This document shows positions 44,131-55,457 of a stretch of DNA of 64,000 nucleotides, one piece after another (the first letter of the stretch is position 1; every line of letters starts with the position of its first letter). The notes below the pieces were generated by a model. It made no database searches, was not told the DNA's origin, and worked only from the letters and a program-made list of their open reading frames with translations. Source of the DNA: Rothia sp. (in: high G+C Gram-positive bacteria) (GTDB lineage Bacteria > Actinomycetota > Actinomycetes > Actinomycetales > Micrococcaceae). The stretch spans positions 372,001-436,000 of the forward strand of contig JAUMWB010000001.1 in NCBI GenBank assembly GCA_030529845.1, written 5' to 3'. Position numbers and translations under genes: made by a program.

Positions 44131-44487
44131 TTAGTGGAAGGAATCTCCGCAAGCGCAAGAGCCCTGAGCGTTGGGATTGTCGATGGAGAAACCCTGCTTC
44201 TGGATGGTGTCTTCAAAGTCGATGGTTGAGCCTTCGAGGTAGGGAACGCTCATGCGGTCAACGATGACCTCTACTCCGTCGAAATCGCGCACGGCGTCGC
44301 CGTCAAGAACGCGCTCGTCGAAGTAGAGCTGGTAAATCAGGCCAGAGCAGCCGCCGGGCTGGACGGCGATGCGCAGGCGGAGGTCGGTGCGTCCTTCTTG
44401 TTCCAGGAGGGAGCGAACCTTACCTGCTGCAATCTCGGTGAGGTTAACACCGTGGGTGGGGAGGTCTTCAAGTACTGCCTCAGACAT
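44131..44487 (-). CDS. erpA: A-type iron-sulfur carrier ErpA
   Basis: A 118-residue HesB/IscA-type protein that delivers iron-sulfur clusters. The three cluster cysteines are Cys47 in GGCSGL and Cys111 and Cys113 in GSCACGDSF. ATG 44487 has gaaagga 7 bases upstream; an extension to 44520 adds residues without a ribosome site. Its place next to the cytochrome oxidase genes suits a supply role for respiratory proteins. Confidence 0.93.
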   Translation of the reverse strand: MSEAVLEDLPTHGVNLTEIAAGKVRSLLEQEGRTDLRLRIAVQPGGCSGLIYQLYFDERVLDGDAVRDFDGVEVIVDRMSVPYLEGSTIDFEDTIQKQGFSIDNPNAQGSCACGDSFH

Positions 44488-44574
44488 GAGCAATCCTTTC
44501 GTGGGGTGTTTTGATATCAATCTTACGCCTCTCGGGTTCAGGGCGCGAGATGTTCGCAGTCAAGTGAAAAATCC

Positions 44575-45969
44575 CTACGGAGCGGTGTTGGCGGCGGCCA
44601 GCATGAGTGCCTCAGCCAGGATTGCCTTCTGGAAGTCCGGGATGAAGAGCGACTCGTTGGCGCTGTGGGCACGGGTGTCGGGATCTTCGATACCGGTAAT
44701 CAGAATATGGGCCTCGGGGTAAACCTCGGTTAGGGTGGCGATAAAGGGGATGGAGCCACCCATGCCGGTGGTGACGGGTTCTACACCCCAGGCTTCCTTC
44801 AGCGCAGCCAGTGCCAGTTGGGCTCCGTTACCTGAAAGATCAGCCTGGTAGGGCTGGCCTGAGTCTTCGGCCTGGTAGATCACCTCTGCTCCGCGGTGGT
44901 TATGACGGGCAAAGTGCTCAGCAAGGGCCTTGTGGGCTGCAGCCGGATCTTGACCGGGAGCTAAGCGGACGCTAATGCGCGCCTTGGCAGTGGCGGCGAT
45001 GGTGTTGGAGGACTCGGCAACCGAGGTGATATCCATGCCGATGACAGAAATGGCAGGCTGCGACCAGAGCCGGGAGGAAATAGAGCCGCTGCCTGCTAGG
45101 TTCATGCTGTTGAGGATGCCCGAATCGGCGCGGAAGTCTGCTTCAGGATATTCAACGTCAGGTTCAGGTGCAGTAACTAAACCTTCAACTGCAACTGAAC
45201 CTTGAGTATTGTGCAGGGTGGAGAGCAGCTGAATCAGGACGGTGTTAGCGTCCAGCAGGGGGCCGCCGAACATGCCGGAGTGAACCGAATGGCTACTGAC
45301 GCGCACTGAAATATCGCCGCTAGCTACACCTCGCAGGCCTGCGGTGAGGGCCGGAACCCCGGTCTTCCAGTTAGCTGAATCTGCGACTACGATATAGTCG
45401 CCTGCCAGTTTGTCTCGGTAGGTATGCAAAAAGGTATCGAAGCTCGGTGAGCCTGCTTCTTCCTCACCCTCAATAAAGAGGGTAACCCCGACTTTGAAGT
45501 TATCCCCCAGTACTTCACGAGCTGCCTTGAAAGCGGCCAGGTGGGCAACAACTCCAGCTTTGTCGTCCGCAGCTCCGCGACCGTATAGACGGTCACCCTT
45601 GCGGGTTGCCACAAAAGGCTCAGTTTCCCAGAGGGAAAGGTCGCCAGCGGGCTGCACATCGTGGTGGGCATAGAGCAAGAAGGTCGGGTAGCCAGGTGCC
45701 GCCGGTGCATGAGCTACCACTGCGGGCATACCCTGCTTGCCCTCTCCGTAGGTGGCGGAAAGAATCTTAACAGTTTCAAAGCCAGCTGCTACAGCAAGCT
45801 CCTTGACCTTTTCTGCGCTTCGTTGCACTTGGGTTAGGTCAAAAGATTCCCAGGCTACAGAGGGGATAGCTACGAGCTCAGCTAGATTCTCAAGTTGAGC
45901 TTCAAAGTTTTCTTCGATGTAGGCTGCAAGAGATGGACGGGTAGAAAAATCAAAATCATGTGTTGTCAT
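44575..45969 (-). CDS. M20 family dipeptidase
   Basis: A 464-residue di-zinc peptidase of the M20 (CNDP-like) group. Metal ligands are seen in LLYAHHDVQPAG, GRGAADDKAG and LFIEGEEEAGSPSF, and HSANESLFI closes the site. SVHSGMFGGPLLDA lies in the lid domain. It probably cleaves cytosolic dipeptides; the substrate is not shown by sequence. The ATG has no Shine-Dalgarno; TATTCT lies 7 bases upstream, indicating a leaderless mRNA. It is divergent from DUF3043 with only 58 bases between them. Confidence 0.9.
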   Translation of the reverse strand: MTTHDFDFSTRPSLAAYIEENFEAQLENLAELVAIPSVAWESFDLTQVQRSAEKVKELAVAAGFETVKILSATYGEGKQGMPAVVAHAPAAPGYPTFLLYAHHDVQPAGDLSLWETEPFVATRKGDRLYGRGAADDKAGVVAHLAAFKAAREVLGDNFKVGVTLFIEGEEEAGSPSFDTFLHTYRDKLAGDYIVVADSANWKTGVPALTAGLRGVASGDISVRVSSHSVHSGMFGGPLLDANTVLIQLLSTLHNTQGSVAVEGLVTAPEPDVEYPEADFRADSGILNSMNLAGSGSISSRLWSQPAISVIGMDITSVAESSNTIAATAKARISVRLAPGQDPAAAHKALAEHFARHNHRGAEVIYQAEDSGQPYQADLSGNGAQLALAALKEAWGVEPVTTGMGGSIPFIATLTEVYPEAHILITGIEDPDTRAHSANESLFIPDFQKAILAEALMLAAANTAP

Positions 45970-46027
45970 ACATCTCAGAATACGCTCTGACTGTATATCT
46001 CCGCATGAACTTGGTTATTCTTAAGGG

Positions 46028-46639
46028 GTGTTTGGTCGAAATAAGAAATCATCAGAAAACTCTGGTTCTGTGGTTGCCGAAGCTACTCCTGTAGTAACCG
46101 AAACCCCCGAAACCAGTCAGCCGGGGTACACCGCGCCCAAGGGGCGTCCTACTCCCTCCCGTAAAGAACGCGAAGCAGCCCGTCGCACTCCCCTGGTTCC
46201 TACTGACCGCAAGGCAGCTAAGGACGCCCAGCGTGAAGCTGACCGCGAGTTCCGCGCAAAGCAGCAGCAGGCTTTGCAAACCGGCGATGAACGCTATCTA
46301 CCTGCCAATGATCGTGGTCCCCAGCGTCGCTACATCCGTGATTACGTTGATGCCCGTTTCAATATCGGTGACATCATGATTATCGTGATTCTGGCTATCT
46401 TCATTGTGGGCCTCTTCTCCCCCAGCATGCAGCAGTACACCGTCTTGATTATGTGGGGCATGATCCTGCTCTGGGTCATTGACTACATGATTATGTGGCG
46501 CGGCCTCAAGAAGAAACTACTCGACAAGTTTGGCAGCATTGAGCCCCGTTCTGGCTTCTACGCTTTCAACCGCGTCATGATGATTCGTCGTTTCCGCCTG
46601 CCTAAGCCTCAGGTCAAGCGCGGCGAGTACCCCAACTAA
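46028..46639 (+). CDS. DUF3043 membrane protein
   Basis: A 203-residue actinobacterial protein of unknown function. A long, basic and disordered N-terminal part (GRPTPSRKEREAARRTPLVP, then DRKAAKDAQREADREFR) is followed by two membrane helices (IMIIVILAIFIVGLF and VLIMWGMILLWVIDYMI) and a basic tail. The GTG start lies 6 bases after TATTCT and directly after aaggg, so it is probably leaderless. The family is conserved near leucyl aminopeptidase or pyrD-type genes in actinobacteria. Confidence 0.85.
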   Translation: MFGRNKKSSENSGSVVAEATPVVTETPETSQPGYTAPKGRPTPSRKEREAARRTPLVPTDRKAAKDAQREADREFRAKQQQALQTGDERYLPANDRGPQRRYIRDYVDARFNIGDIMIIVILAIFIVGLFSPSMQQYTVLIMWGMILLWVIDYMIMWRGLKKKLLDKFGSIEPRSGFYAFNRVMMIRRFRLPKPQVKRGEYPN

Positions 46640-46684
46640 CATCGCCTTGAAGCTCAGTTTTCACTAGCCTTCAATCTTAAATTC

Positions 46685-46722
46685 AAAGGGGCGCTACCTC
46701 TTGAGAGAGGTAGCGCCCCTTT
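46685..46722. terminator. Bidirectional terminator, DUF3043/pyrD
   Basis: A perfect 17-bp stem (46685-46701 with 46706-46722), loop tgag, between convergent genes. Confidence 0.85.
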
Positions 46723-46746
46723 GTGTCATGATCTCACGTGTCTAGT

Positions 46747-47832
46747 CTAGCGGGTTTTCTGCAATTTCAACAGTCCACGATTGATATGAGCTGCCCACAG
46801 CGGCCCTTCATAGATGAAAGCTGAGTAACCCTGCACCAAATCGGCTCCTGCATCCAGGCGGTCAGCGACGTCCTGGGCGGTGGTGACACCGCCCACCGAG
46901 ATAAGAGCCAGCTGGTCCCCCACCTCTGTTTTCAGCAGGCGCAGCACCTCAAGTGAACGCTTCTTGAGGGGCTCACCGGATAGACCGCCAGCCCCAATTT
47001 CTTCAACCTTGGCTCGAGGGCTGACCAGCCCAAGCCCTTCCCGGGCAATGGTGGTGTTGGTGGCGATAATGCCGTCCAACCCCAGGCGTAGCGCCATCGC
47101 AGCAACATCCTTGATATCTTGATCTGCCAGGTCAGGGGCGATTTTTACTACCAGGGGCACGCGCCGCCCCTGAACCACGCGGTCAGCTTCAGCACGCACG
47201 GCTTCAAGGAGAGGTTCAAGAGTCTCAATCGCTTGAAGGTCACGCAAACCCGGGGTATTCGGGGAGCTAACGTTCACAGCCAGATAATCGGCCTGCGGGG
47301 CAAGGACGCGGGTGCTCACCAGGTAGTCCTCGATGGCGTCCTCAAGGGCTACTACCTTGGTCTTGCCGATATTGACACCGATGATTGGGCGCGCTTTGCC
47401 CCGATATTCAGCGTCAAGGTCAGCCCGGGCTGCCGCCACTCGGGGCCCAGCTACTGCCGCACCGTCGTTATTGAAGCCCATGCGGTTGATAATGGCCTTG
47501 TCATCTACCAGGCGGAAGAGGCGGGGCTGGGGGTTACCAGGCTGGGCTTGGCCGGTAATCGTACCAATTTCAATATGACCAAAGCCCAAGTTGCCCAGCG
47601 CAGAAATTGCCTTGCCCCCCTTATCAAAGCCAGCAGCAAGACCAAAGGGTGAGGGGAAGGTAAGCCCCATGACCTCGGTAGCTAGGGAAGGATGCGGAGC
47701 AAAAAAACGACCACCTAGGCGAGTGATACCGGCACGGCGAAGGGTCTGCACCCCCCACATACCCACATGGTGCGCCTTCTCAGCGTCCATGGGTTTAAAG
47801 AAGAGTTTGAACAGGGTTGGGTAGATCCGCAT
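46747..47832 (-). CDS. pyrD: Dihydroorotate dehydrogenase (quinone), class 2
   Basis: A 361-residue FMN enzyme that oxidises dihydroorotate to orotate and passes electrons to quinone. The class 2 N-terminal helical extension (LFKLFFKPMDAEKAHHVGMW) is present. FGLAAGFDKGGKA, the FMN-site loop VNVSSPNTPGLRDLQ with the catalytic Ser, and IATNTT match. Aaagggg lies 6 bases before the ATG. No other pyr gene is near. Confidence 0.95.
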   Translation of the reverse strand: MRIYPTLFKLFFKPMDAEKAHHVGMWGVQTLRRAGITRLGGRFFAPHPSLATEVMGLTFPSPFGLAAGFDKGGKAISALGNLGFGHIEIGTITGQAQPGNPQPRLFRLVDDKAIINRMGFNNDGAAVAGPRVAAARADLDAEYRGKARPIIGVNIGKTKVVALEDAIEDYLVSTRVLAPQADYLAVNVSSPNTPGLRDLQAIETLEPLLEAVRAEADRVVQGRRVPLVVKIAPDLADQDIKDVAAMALRLGLDGIIATNTTIAREGLGLVSPRAKVEEIGAGGLSGEPLKKRSLEVLRLLKTEVGDQLALISVGGVTTAQDVADRLDAGADLVQGYSAFIYEGPLWAAHINRGLLKLQKTR

Positions 47833-47879
47833 ATCGGACCCCTTTCAGCCGCGGCTTTCGCCTAGTGTGGGAAGAAAAC

Positions 47880-48659
47880 TTAAGGTTGGGTCACCTTATC
47901 GACAGCTCCACCGTACCGACGGTCACGGCGGGCATATTCCTCAACAGCCTGCCAGAGTACGGTTCTGTCAACGTCGGGCCACAGTACATTCATAAAGACC
48001 ATCTCAGCGTAGGCGCTCTGCCAGAGCAGAAAGTTCGAAAAACGCTGTTCGCCGGATGTGCGAAGAAAAAGATCAACGTCGGGCAAATCTGGCTCGTCGA
48101 GGTATTTTTGGAAGATTTTTTCATTGACATGCTTGGGCTTAAGGCGGCCAGCTGCAACGTCCTCGGCAATGAGGGCGGCGGCGTCCGCAATTTCTGCCCT
48201 GCCCCCATAGTTGACGCACATGGTCAAGGTGCACAGGGTGTTGTGCTTGGTTTCTTCCTCACACTTTTCGAGCAGATTAATAACTGACTTCCAGAGCTTG
48301 GGTCGGCGCCCGGCCCAGCGAATACGCACCCCCCAGCTTTTGAGGGTTTCAAGCTGACGCTCCAGAACCTCCGACGAGAACCGCATAAGGAAGGCCACCT
48401 CATCAGGGCTACGGCGCCAGTTCTCGGTTGAAAAGGCGTAGGCAGAGACATAGGGAATACCCATTTCAATGGCGCCGGCTACTACATCGAGTAGGGCAGC
48501 TTCGCCGGCTCGGTGGCCCTCATTGCGGGGCAGACCGCGTTCGTTAGCCCAGCGCCCGTTCCCGTCCATCACCACAGCAACGTGCTGGGGAACGAACTTA
48601 CTCGGAATCGCGGGGGCTACGGCGCCGCTGGGGTGGCTATAGGGCTTCACCGGTGTCAT
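47880..48659 (-). CDS. uppS: Isoprenyl transferase (undecaprenyl diphosphate synthase type)
   Basis: A 259-residue cis-prenyltransferase. The motif [19 protein letters not shown] holds the catalytic Asp32. [12 protein letters not shown] and the C-terminal [18 protein letters not shown] complete the active site. Actinobacteria have two such enzymes, decaprenyl and Z-farnesyl types, and sequence alone does not settle which this is. It begins three bases after recO, so both are cotranscribed. Confidence 0.93.
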   Translation of the reverse strand: MTPVKPYSHPSGAVAPAIPSKFVPQHVAVVMDGNGRWANERGLPRNEGHRAGEAALLDVVAGAIEMGIPYVSAYAFSTENWRRSPDEVAFLMRFSSEVLERQLETLKSWGVRIRWAGRRPKLWKSVINLLEKCEEETKHNTLCTLTMCVNYGGRAEIADAAALIAEDVAAGRLKPKHVNEKIFQKYLDEPDLPDVDLFLRTSGEQRFSNFLLWQSAYAEMVFMNVLWPDVDRTVLWQAVEEYARRDRRYGGAVDKVTQP

Positions 48660-48662
48660 CTA

Positions 48663-49430
48663 CTAGATTTCCTTCTCTAGGGTGGTCAGGGTTTTGAGCG
48701 GCCGCTCAAGCTGCCACTGCACATAGTCCATGATATGCCGTCCTGCCCTCTGCCGGAGCGCCGTCGGGTGCTCCCCCAAGATAAGGGGCCAGTTGCCGGT
48801 AGCCAGAGCTGCTAGGTAAGCCGGTTCTACCGGTGCTAGGGGGCTAAGCTGGGGAAAATTGCCGGTACGGGCACAGTCGCTACAGAGCACACCCAGAGAG
48901 GGAGAAAAATAGCTGAGGTCATCCAGGCTACCGCAGGCGGCACAGGCACTGATGGCCATGCTCCAGCCCGCTGTATGCAGGGCTCGCAGCAGGTAGGAAT
49001 CAAGGACGCGGTGGGGCGGGTAGGTGCCCCTGGCTAAGGCTGAGAGGGCGCCAGCTAACAGCGTAAACTGCTCCTCTAAGCGCTCTTGTTCGTGGTTGAG
49101 AAGTTGCTCTGCCACCTCTGCCAGGACCGCTGCCACCGTATAGCGGGTATAGTCATCGATAATAGGGCCCAGGTAGGCACGCCGGGTCACGACCTGTGAA
49201 ATAGTGGCAAGGTTCTTGCCGGGAGATGCTGAAATATCAACCAGCATAAAGGGCTCTAGGCGGGCACCAATTTTCGAACTGCTCTTGCGTACCCCCTTCG
49301 CAACCGCATGTAGAATGCCCCGCTGCCGGGTTGCCAAAATAATAATGCGGTCGTGCTCCCCCAGGTCTTGGGTACGCAAAACAATAGCGCTATCACGAAT
49401 GGTCCTAGTCGTAGATAGCGCTGAAGTCAC
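48663..49430 (-). CDS. recO: DNA repair protein RecO
   Basis: A 255-residue RecF-pathway protein. An OB fold (SAIVLRTQDLGEHDRII, then ILHAVAKGVRKSSSK) is followed by a helical domain and a four-cysteine zinc site, CAAC at 163-166 and CSDC at 183-186. The GTG start follows gggaga by 8 bases. recO-uppS is a conserved actinobacterial pair, and leuA usually lies upstream as here. Confidence 0.93.
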   Translation of the reverse strand: MTSALSTTRTIRDSAIVLRTQDLGEHDRIIILATRQRGILHAVAKGVRKSSSKIGARLEPFMLVDISASPGKNLATISQVVTRRAYLGPIIDDYTRYTVAAVLAEVAEQLLNHEQERLEEQFTLLAGALSALARGTYPPHRVLDSYLLRALHTAGWSMAISACAACGSLDDLSYFSPSLGVLCSDCARTGNFPQLSPLAPVEPAYLAALATGNWPLILGEHPTALRQRAGRHIMDYVQWQLERPLKTLTTLEKEI

Positions 49431-49493
49431 GTCTATATTCTCCCATAATCAGTGTGCCAGGTCTCTACCATGACCTGTAATACGGGGCACTCT

Positions 49494-49528
49494 AAAAAGG
49501 TGAGCCGCACCGGAAGTTCCGGTGCGGC
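49494..49528 (-). terminator. Terminator of leuA
   Basis: A perfect 11-bp stem (49504-49514 with 49518-49528). Read leftward it is followed by tcaccttttt. Confidence 0.8.
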
Positions 49529-49537
49529 CCCATCACT

Positions 49538-51408
<1,871 letters not shown>

Positions 51409-51429
51409 ATTGTCACGGTATCACGCAGA

Positions 51430-51462
51430 GACGGGCGGCGGCAGAACCTGCCGCCGCCCGTC
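51430..51462 (-). terminator. Hairpin after the LCP gene
   Basis: A perfect 14-bp GC-rich stem (51430-51443 with 51449-51462), loop gaacc. No T run follows, so it may act as a weak terminator or RNA end-protecting hairpin. Confidence 0.6.
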
Positions 51463-51489
51463 CAGAATATGGAACATTAGCGTGGGTGC

Positions 51490-52956
51490 TTAATAGCCGA
51501 AGGACTGCTGGCAGGTTACCTGATCGGCAGTCTGACCGCTGGCGCCGGCAGCAATTTCAGAGGTGGGCGCAGCGATGGTATCACTTTCGGCAAGGTCCTC
51601 ACCGAGAATAACGGCAATACCTACGTACTGATCGGAGGGGGTCAACGAGGTGATGCCGAAGAGGTCGGCAATTGCCTGAGCCTCAGCTTCATAGCCGTAG
51701 GGGTAGTAAATAGCTGATGCTGTGTATACAGCGTCAGTAGAATCTACCGTGACCGAGGTAAAGCCGGTCTCCTCAATCTTTGGTGCGAGCTCCTCAGCAC
51801 GGTTCTCAACACCGGTAGCATCGGTGACGCTCACACCCAGAGCATAGGTCAGTTCAGGGGCGGCGGGTGCAGGCGTCTCACTGTCGGATGCAGTTGCAGT
51901 GGGGGCAGGCTCGACTAAGGACTCATCGTTCTGGAGCTTGGTAAAGAAGGCCTCTGCATCAGCTGATAACTGGAGCTTGTTTGAGTCATAGATATAGGGC
52001 TCGTTAGGGACAGTTGCAAAGACTACCTTACTCAAGTCAATGTTGGCAAAGATAGCACCGATGCTCACGAGATTACCCAGGTTGGTCAGTTCCTTATCGA
52101 CAGTAACGTTCTGGGTGATGGCTTCAGCAATATTGAGTAGCATGGCCGGGTTGGTGAGGGTTCCTTCGGCTTGCACCTTACGCAGGAGGGAAGCTAGGAA
52201 GCTCTGCTGAGCCTGAATGCGTGCCGTATCGCTACCATCGCCAAAACCGTGGCGAGAACGCAGGAAGGCAAGGGCCTGCTCCCCTTCGACGCTGGAAGTT
52301 CCGGCGGGGAGCTTCAGGCCGCTGTAGGTATCGTCAATTGGCTCGGTGACGCAAACCTCAACACCGCCAACCACTCTAGAGAGAGCTTTTACGGCATTGA
52401 AGTCCACCAGCATGAAGTGATCGATAGCGATACCGGTGAGATTGCTAATGGTGGCCACAGTGCAACCAGGGCCACCGCGTTCTAAGGACTCGTTGATCTG
52501 GGTTTCTTCACTCGCCGGGTACACTTCGCCTGTATCAGCGTCCGTGCACTTGGGAATATCGACCATCAGGTCACGCGGGAAGGAGATGACATTGACGTTG
52601 GAGCGGTCTTCACTCACCTGCACCAGCATCATCACATCGGAGCGGGCACCAGATGCGGCGTCCTCAGCAGTGCCGTAGGCACCATTGTCACCCGCGCGAG
52701 TGTCGGAACCAATAACAAGGATATCCAGGGGGCCGCTGGCAAGGTTAGAAGATAGCTCACCAATATTCATCTCAGCGGTCTGCACGTTACTGCGCAAGCG
52801 CATCAGGGCAAAGCCACTAAAGGCGACCACCATGGTGAGTAGGGCGACGCAGGACAGGGCTATCCACTTAGCGCGCTGAGATTTCAGGGGCTGATTGTGC
52901 ATATGACGCCCCAGGGGCCTTACAATTTGCTGCCGGGGCTGTCCCTGTGGCGCCAT
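51490..52956 (-). CDS. LCP family protein with LytR_C domain
   Basis: A 488-residue membrane protein. A basic cytosolic start is followed by one membrane helix (about 31-53), an LCP domain (DILVIGSDTRAGD, SDVMMLVQV, VISFPRDLMVDIP and ARIQAQQSFL), and a C-terminal LytR_C domain (about 385-455). Such proteins attach wall polymers, arabinogalactan or teichoic-like, to peptidoglycan. A Ser/Pro/Ala-rich linker joins the two domains. The ATG follows ggaga by 9 bases. It differs from the first LCP protein near 0.3 kb by having LytR_C. Confidence 0.92.
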   Translation of the reverse strand: MAPQGQPRQQIVRPLGRHMHNQPLKSQRAKWIALSCVALLTMVVAFSGFALMRLRSNVQTAEMNIGELSSNLASGPLDILVIGSDTRAGDNGAYGTAEDAASGARSDVMMLVQVSEDRSNVNVISFPRDLMVDIPKCTDADTGEVYPASEETQINESLERGGPGCTVATISNLTGIAIDHFMLVDFNAVKALSRVVGGVEVCVTEPIDDTYSGLKLPAGTSSVEGEQALAFLRSRHGFGDGSDTARIQAQQSFLASLLRKVQAEGTLTNPAMLLNIAEAITQNVTVDKELTNLGNLVSIGAIFANIDLSKVVFATVPNEPYIYDSNKLQLSADAEAFFTKLQNDESLVEPAPTATASDSETPAPAAPELTYALGVSVTDATGVENRAEELAPKIEETGFTSVTVDSTDAVYTASAIYYPYGYEAEAQAIADLFGITSLTPSDQYVGIAVILGEDLAESDTIAAPTSEIAAGASGQTADQVTCQQSFGY

Positions 52957-53054
52957 AAAAGGTATCTCCGATTCGTTTGTTCGGTGTGGGGTAACCGATT
53001 TTTCAGACCAGCTTAGGGGGTAAAGCTGGGAAGAAACTCCTGATAAGGAGAAAT

Positions 53055-54137
53055 TTAGAAGCCCAGTTTGCCCAAGGCCCGAGGGTCACGCTGCCAGTCT
53101 TTTGCGACCTTGACATGAATCGAGAGGAAGACCTTGGTGCCAAGTAAGGCCTCAATGTTCTTACGGGCGGTTTGGCCAATCTCCTTCAGACGAGCTCCCC
53201 GCTTACCGATAATAATTCCCTTCTGAGAATCACGCTCCACAAAGAGATTCACATGAATATCAAGCAGGGGGTTATCCTCACTCCGCCCCTCGCGTAGCTC
53301 CATCTCCTCAACCGTAACTGCTACCGAGTGTGGGAGTTCGTCCTGTACACCTTCAAGGGCGGCCTCTCGAACCAGCTCAGCTACCAGAGTAGCCTCAGGT
53401 TCGTCAGTCAGCTCACCGGTGGGATAGAGCGGGGGCGAGTCGGGAAGGTAAGAAGAAAGGAGCTTAGCAACCTCTTCTACCTGGTAATCCTTCACCGCCG
53501 AGACCGGAATAATATCTGCCCAGCCGCCGCGGCCGTCATTAACGGGAACAGGCGCAGCCTTACCCTTCTCGCGGGTAGCGGCCGGGCCACTGCCCTTACG
53601 GAAGGGGAGCTCCTCCCCCTTCTTCTTTCGCTCCTGACGCTCCCGGCGTTGCTGACGGGCTGCACGTTCAGCGCTCATAATCTCATCGCCCAGGGCAGAA
53701 ACAGCCAAAAGCTGCTCGGTCAGCTGTTCATGGCTCACCTTATCGGCCTTGGTCACAATAGCTATGATGGGCTTGTTCCCCGAAGCAGCTAACTGCTGGG
53801 CAATGTAGCGGTCACCGGGGCCGATTTTTTCATCGGCAGGAATACAGAAACCAATCACGTCGACCTCAGAAAGAGTCTGGGCCACCATGTCGTTCAGACG
53901 CTCGCCCAGGAGGGTGCGGGGGCGGTGCAAGCCGGGGGTATCAACGAGAACCAGCTGGAAGTCCTCACGGTGCACGATACCGCGGATGGTGTGGCGGGTG
54001 GTCTGCGGGCGGTTGGAGGTAATGGCGACCTTCTGCCCGACCAGCGCATTGGTGAGGGTTGACTTACCGGCGTTAGGGCGGCCTACCAGGACGGCAAAGC
54101 CCGCAGTGTAGTCGTCGGGGAAGGAAGCAAACTCCAT
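53055..54137 (-). CDS. era: GTPase Era with long basic insertion
   Basis: A 360-residue ribosome-assembly GTPase that binds the 3' end of 16S rRNA. G1 GRPNAGKS is at 19-26, G3 DTPG at 66-69, G4 TKAD at 129-132, G5 SAVK at 213-216, and the KH domain ends with GKRGARLKEIGQTARKNIE. Typical Era has about 300 residues; the excess is an insertion at about 152-205, between G4 and G5, that is strongly charged (RQQRRERQERKKKG, then FRKGSGPAATREKGK). Ggag lies 7 bases before the ATG. It is in one leftward run with the CNNM, ybeY and phoH genes. Confidence 0.95.
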   Translation of the reverse strand: MEFASFPDDYTAGFAVLVGRPNAGKSTLTNALVGQKVAITSNRPQTTRHTIRGIVHREDFQLVLVDTPGLHRPRTLLGERLNDMVAQTLSEVDVIGFCIPADEKIGPGDRYIAQQLAASGNKPIIAIVTKADKVSHEQLTEQLLAVSALGDEIMSAERAARQQRRERQERKKKGEELPFRKGSGPAATREKGKAAPVPVNDGRGGWADIIPVSAVKDYQVEEVAKLLSSYLPDSPPLYPTGELTDEPEATLVAELVREAALEGVQDELPHSVAVTVEEMELREGRSEDNPLLDIHVNLFVERDSQKGIIIGKRGARLKEIGQTARKNIEALLGTKVFLSIHVKVAKDWQRDPRALGKLGF

Positions 54138-54176
54138 GCAAATACTCCAAAGATGAGGTTAAGAAATGTCTTGGCT

Positions 54177-55454
54177 TTACTTTACAGGTTCTTGGGCGGC
54201 TGAGTCCGCCCAAACAGAGAGTGTGCCAATCTTATTGCGACGGCCACGGGAGCCAATTGCCTTGATATGGATTCCTTCAACTAGAACCTCACTGCCAATG
54301 ATTGGTACCCTGCCCAAGTGCTTAGCAAGTAGACCACCCACTGTATCGACGTCCTCATCTTCAAGGTCCACACCGAAGAGCTCTCCCAGCTCCCAGATGC
54401 TCAGGCGGGAGCTAATCTTGAAGGTGCCATCTTCTTGAAGGTTAATCTCGGGCTTCTCGTTGTCGTATTCATCAGAGATATCGCCTACGAGTTCTTCAAT
54501 CAGATCTTCCAGAGTAACCAGACCGGCAGTACCGCCGTATTCGTCGACTACAACGGCGACGTGGGTAGATTCACGCTGCATTTCTTTGAGCAGGTCCATC
54601 ACGCGCTTAGATTCTGGCTCATAGCGCACCGGGCGCATGAGCGAGGCAATCCCCATCTCCTGGGCAATCGCTCCCGGCTCCCGGGCAGCGGCCAAGGCGT
54701 CCTTGAGGTAGAGCACGCCGCGCACATCGTCGAAAGACTCCCCTAACACAGGAATGCGGGAGTAGCCTGAGCGCAGGAAAAGGGAAATCGCATCGTCGAG
54801 GTTTTCGGTGACATCGACAGTGACCATGTCGGCTCGGGGAACCATAATGGAGCGGATACGGGTCTCATCGAGCTCAAAGATGGACTGCACCATCTCGGCT
54901 TCGTCGTCCTCAATTGCCTCAGACGAACTCGCCCGGTCAACGAATTCAAGAATCTCATCCTCAGTGAAAATTCCGGTGACCTGCTCAGAGTCCTTGGGGC
55001 TGACCTTGCGGGACAGGGCGGTGAGGGCTGAGGAGAAGGGGCGGGTGAGCACGCCCAGCCCATAAACAACCCCGGCCATGGCCGAGAAAACCTGGGTATG
55101 CTTCGTGCGCCCTACCAGGCGCGGTGCTACCCCGAAGAAGGCAAACACCACAACGGTCATGACTAGCAGGGTAATCAGGACGCTGACCCAGGTGCGGCTC
55201 AAGAGATCGTGGACAAGAAGGAAGAAACAGACGACCGATGATACCTCAGCCAGCACCCTCCACATACGCAGGGAACGGAAATAGGGTTCGGGGTCAGCTA
55301 GAATCGCCCGAATGTTCTTATTTTCAGGCTCACCCCCCAGGCGCTGGGCCTCCGAACGGGGTAGATAGGTATAGGAAGACTCGACCGCTGTGAGCAAGTA
55401 GCCCACTAGAACCAGCAGCAGGACACCACTTGCCAACAGAACCGTTGAAACCAC
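54177..55454 (-). CDS. CNNM/CorC-type transporter-associated protein
   Basis: A 425-residue protein with a CNNM (DUF21) membrane region of four helices, a CBS-domain pair (RSIMVPRADMVTVDV, then HVAVVVDEYGGTAGLVTLED) and a C-terminal CorC_HlyC domain (ISSRLSIWELGELFGVDL). Family members take part in magnesium or cobalt handling; older names include hemolysin. The GTG start lies three bases after the ybeY stop. Confidence 0.9.
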   Translation of the reverse strand: MVSTVLLASGVLLLVLVGYLLTAVESSYTYLPRSEAQRLGGEPENKNIRAILADPEPYFRSLRMWRVLAEVSSVVCFFLLVHDLLSRTWVSVLITLLVMTVVVFAFFGVAPRLVGRTKHTQVFSAMAGVVYGLGVLTRPFSSALTALSRKVSPKDSEQVTGIFTEDEILEFVDRASSSEAIEDDEAEMVQSIFELDETRIRSIMVPRADMVTVDVTENLDDAISLFLRSGYSRIPVLGESFDDVRGVLYLKDALAAAREPGAIAQEMGIASLMRPVRYEPESKRVMDLLKEMQRESTHVAVVVDEYGGTAGLVTLEDLIEELVGDISDEYDNEKPEINLQEDGTFKISSRLSIWELGELFGVDLEDEDVDTVGGLLAKHLGRVPIIGSEVLVEGIHIKAIGSRGRRNKIGTLSVWADSAAQEPVK

Positions 55455-55457
55455 CGC

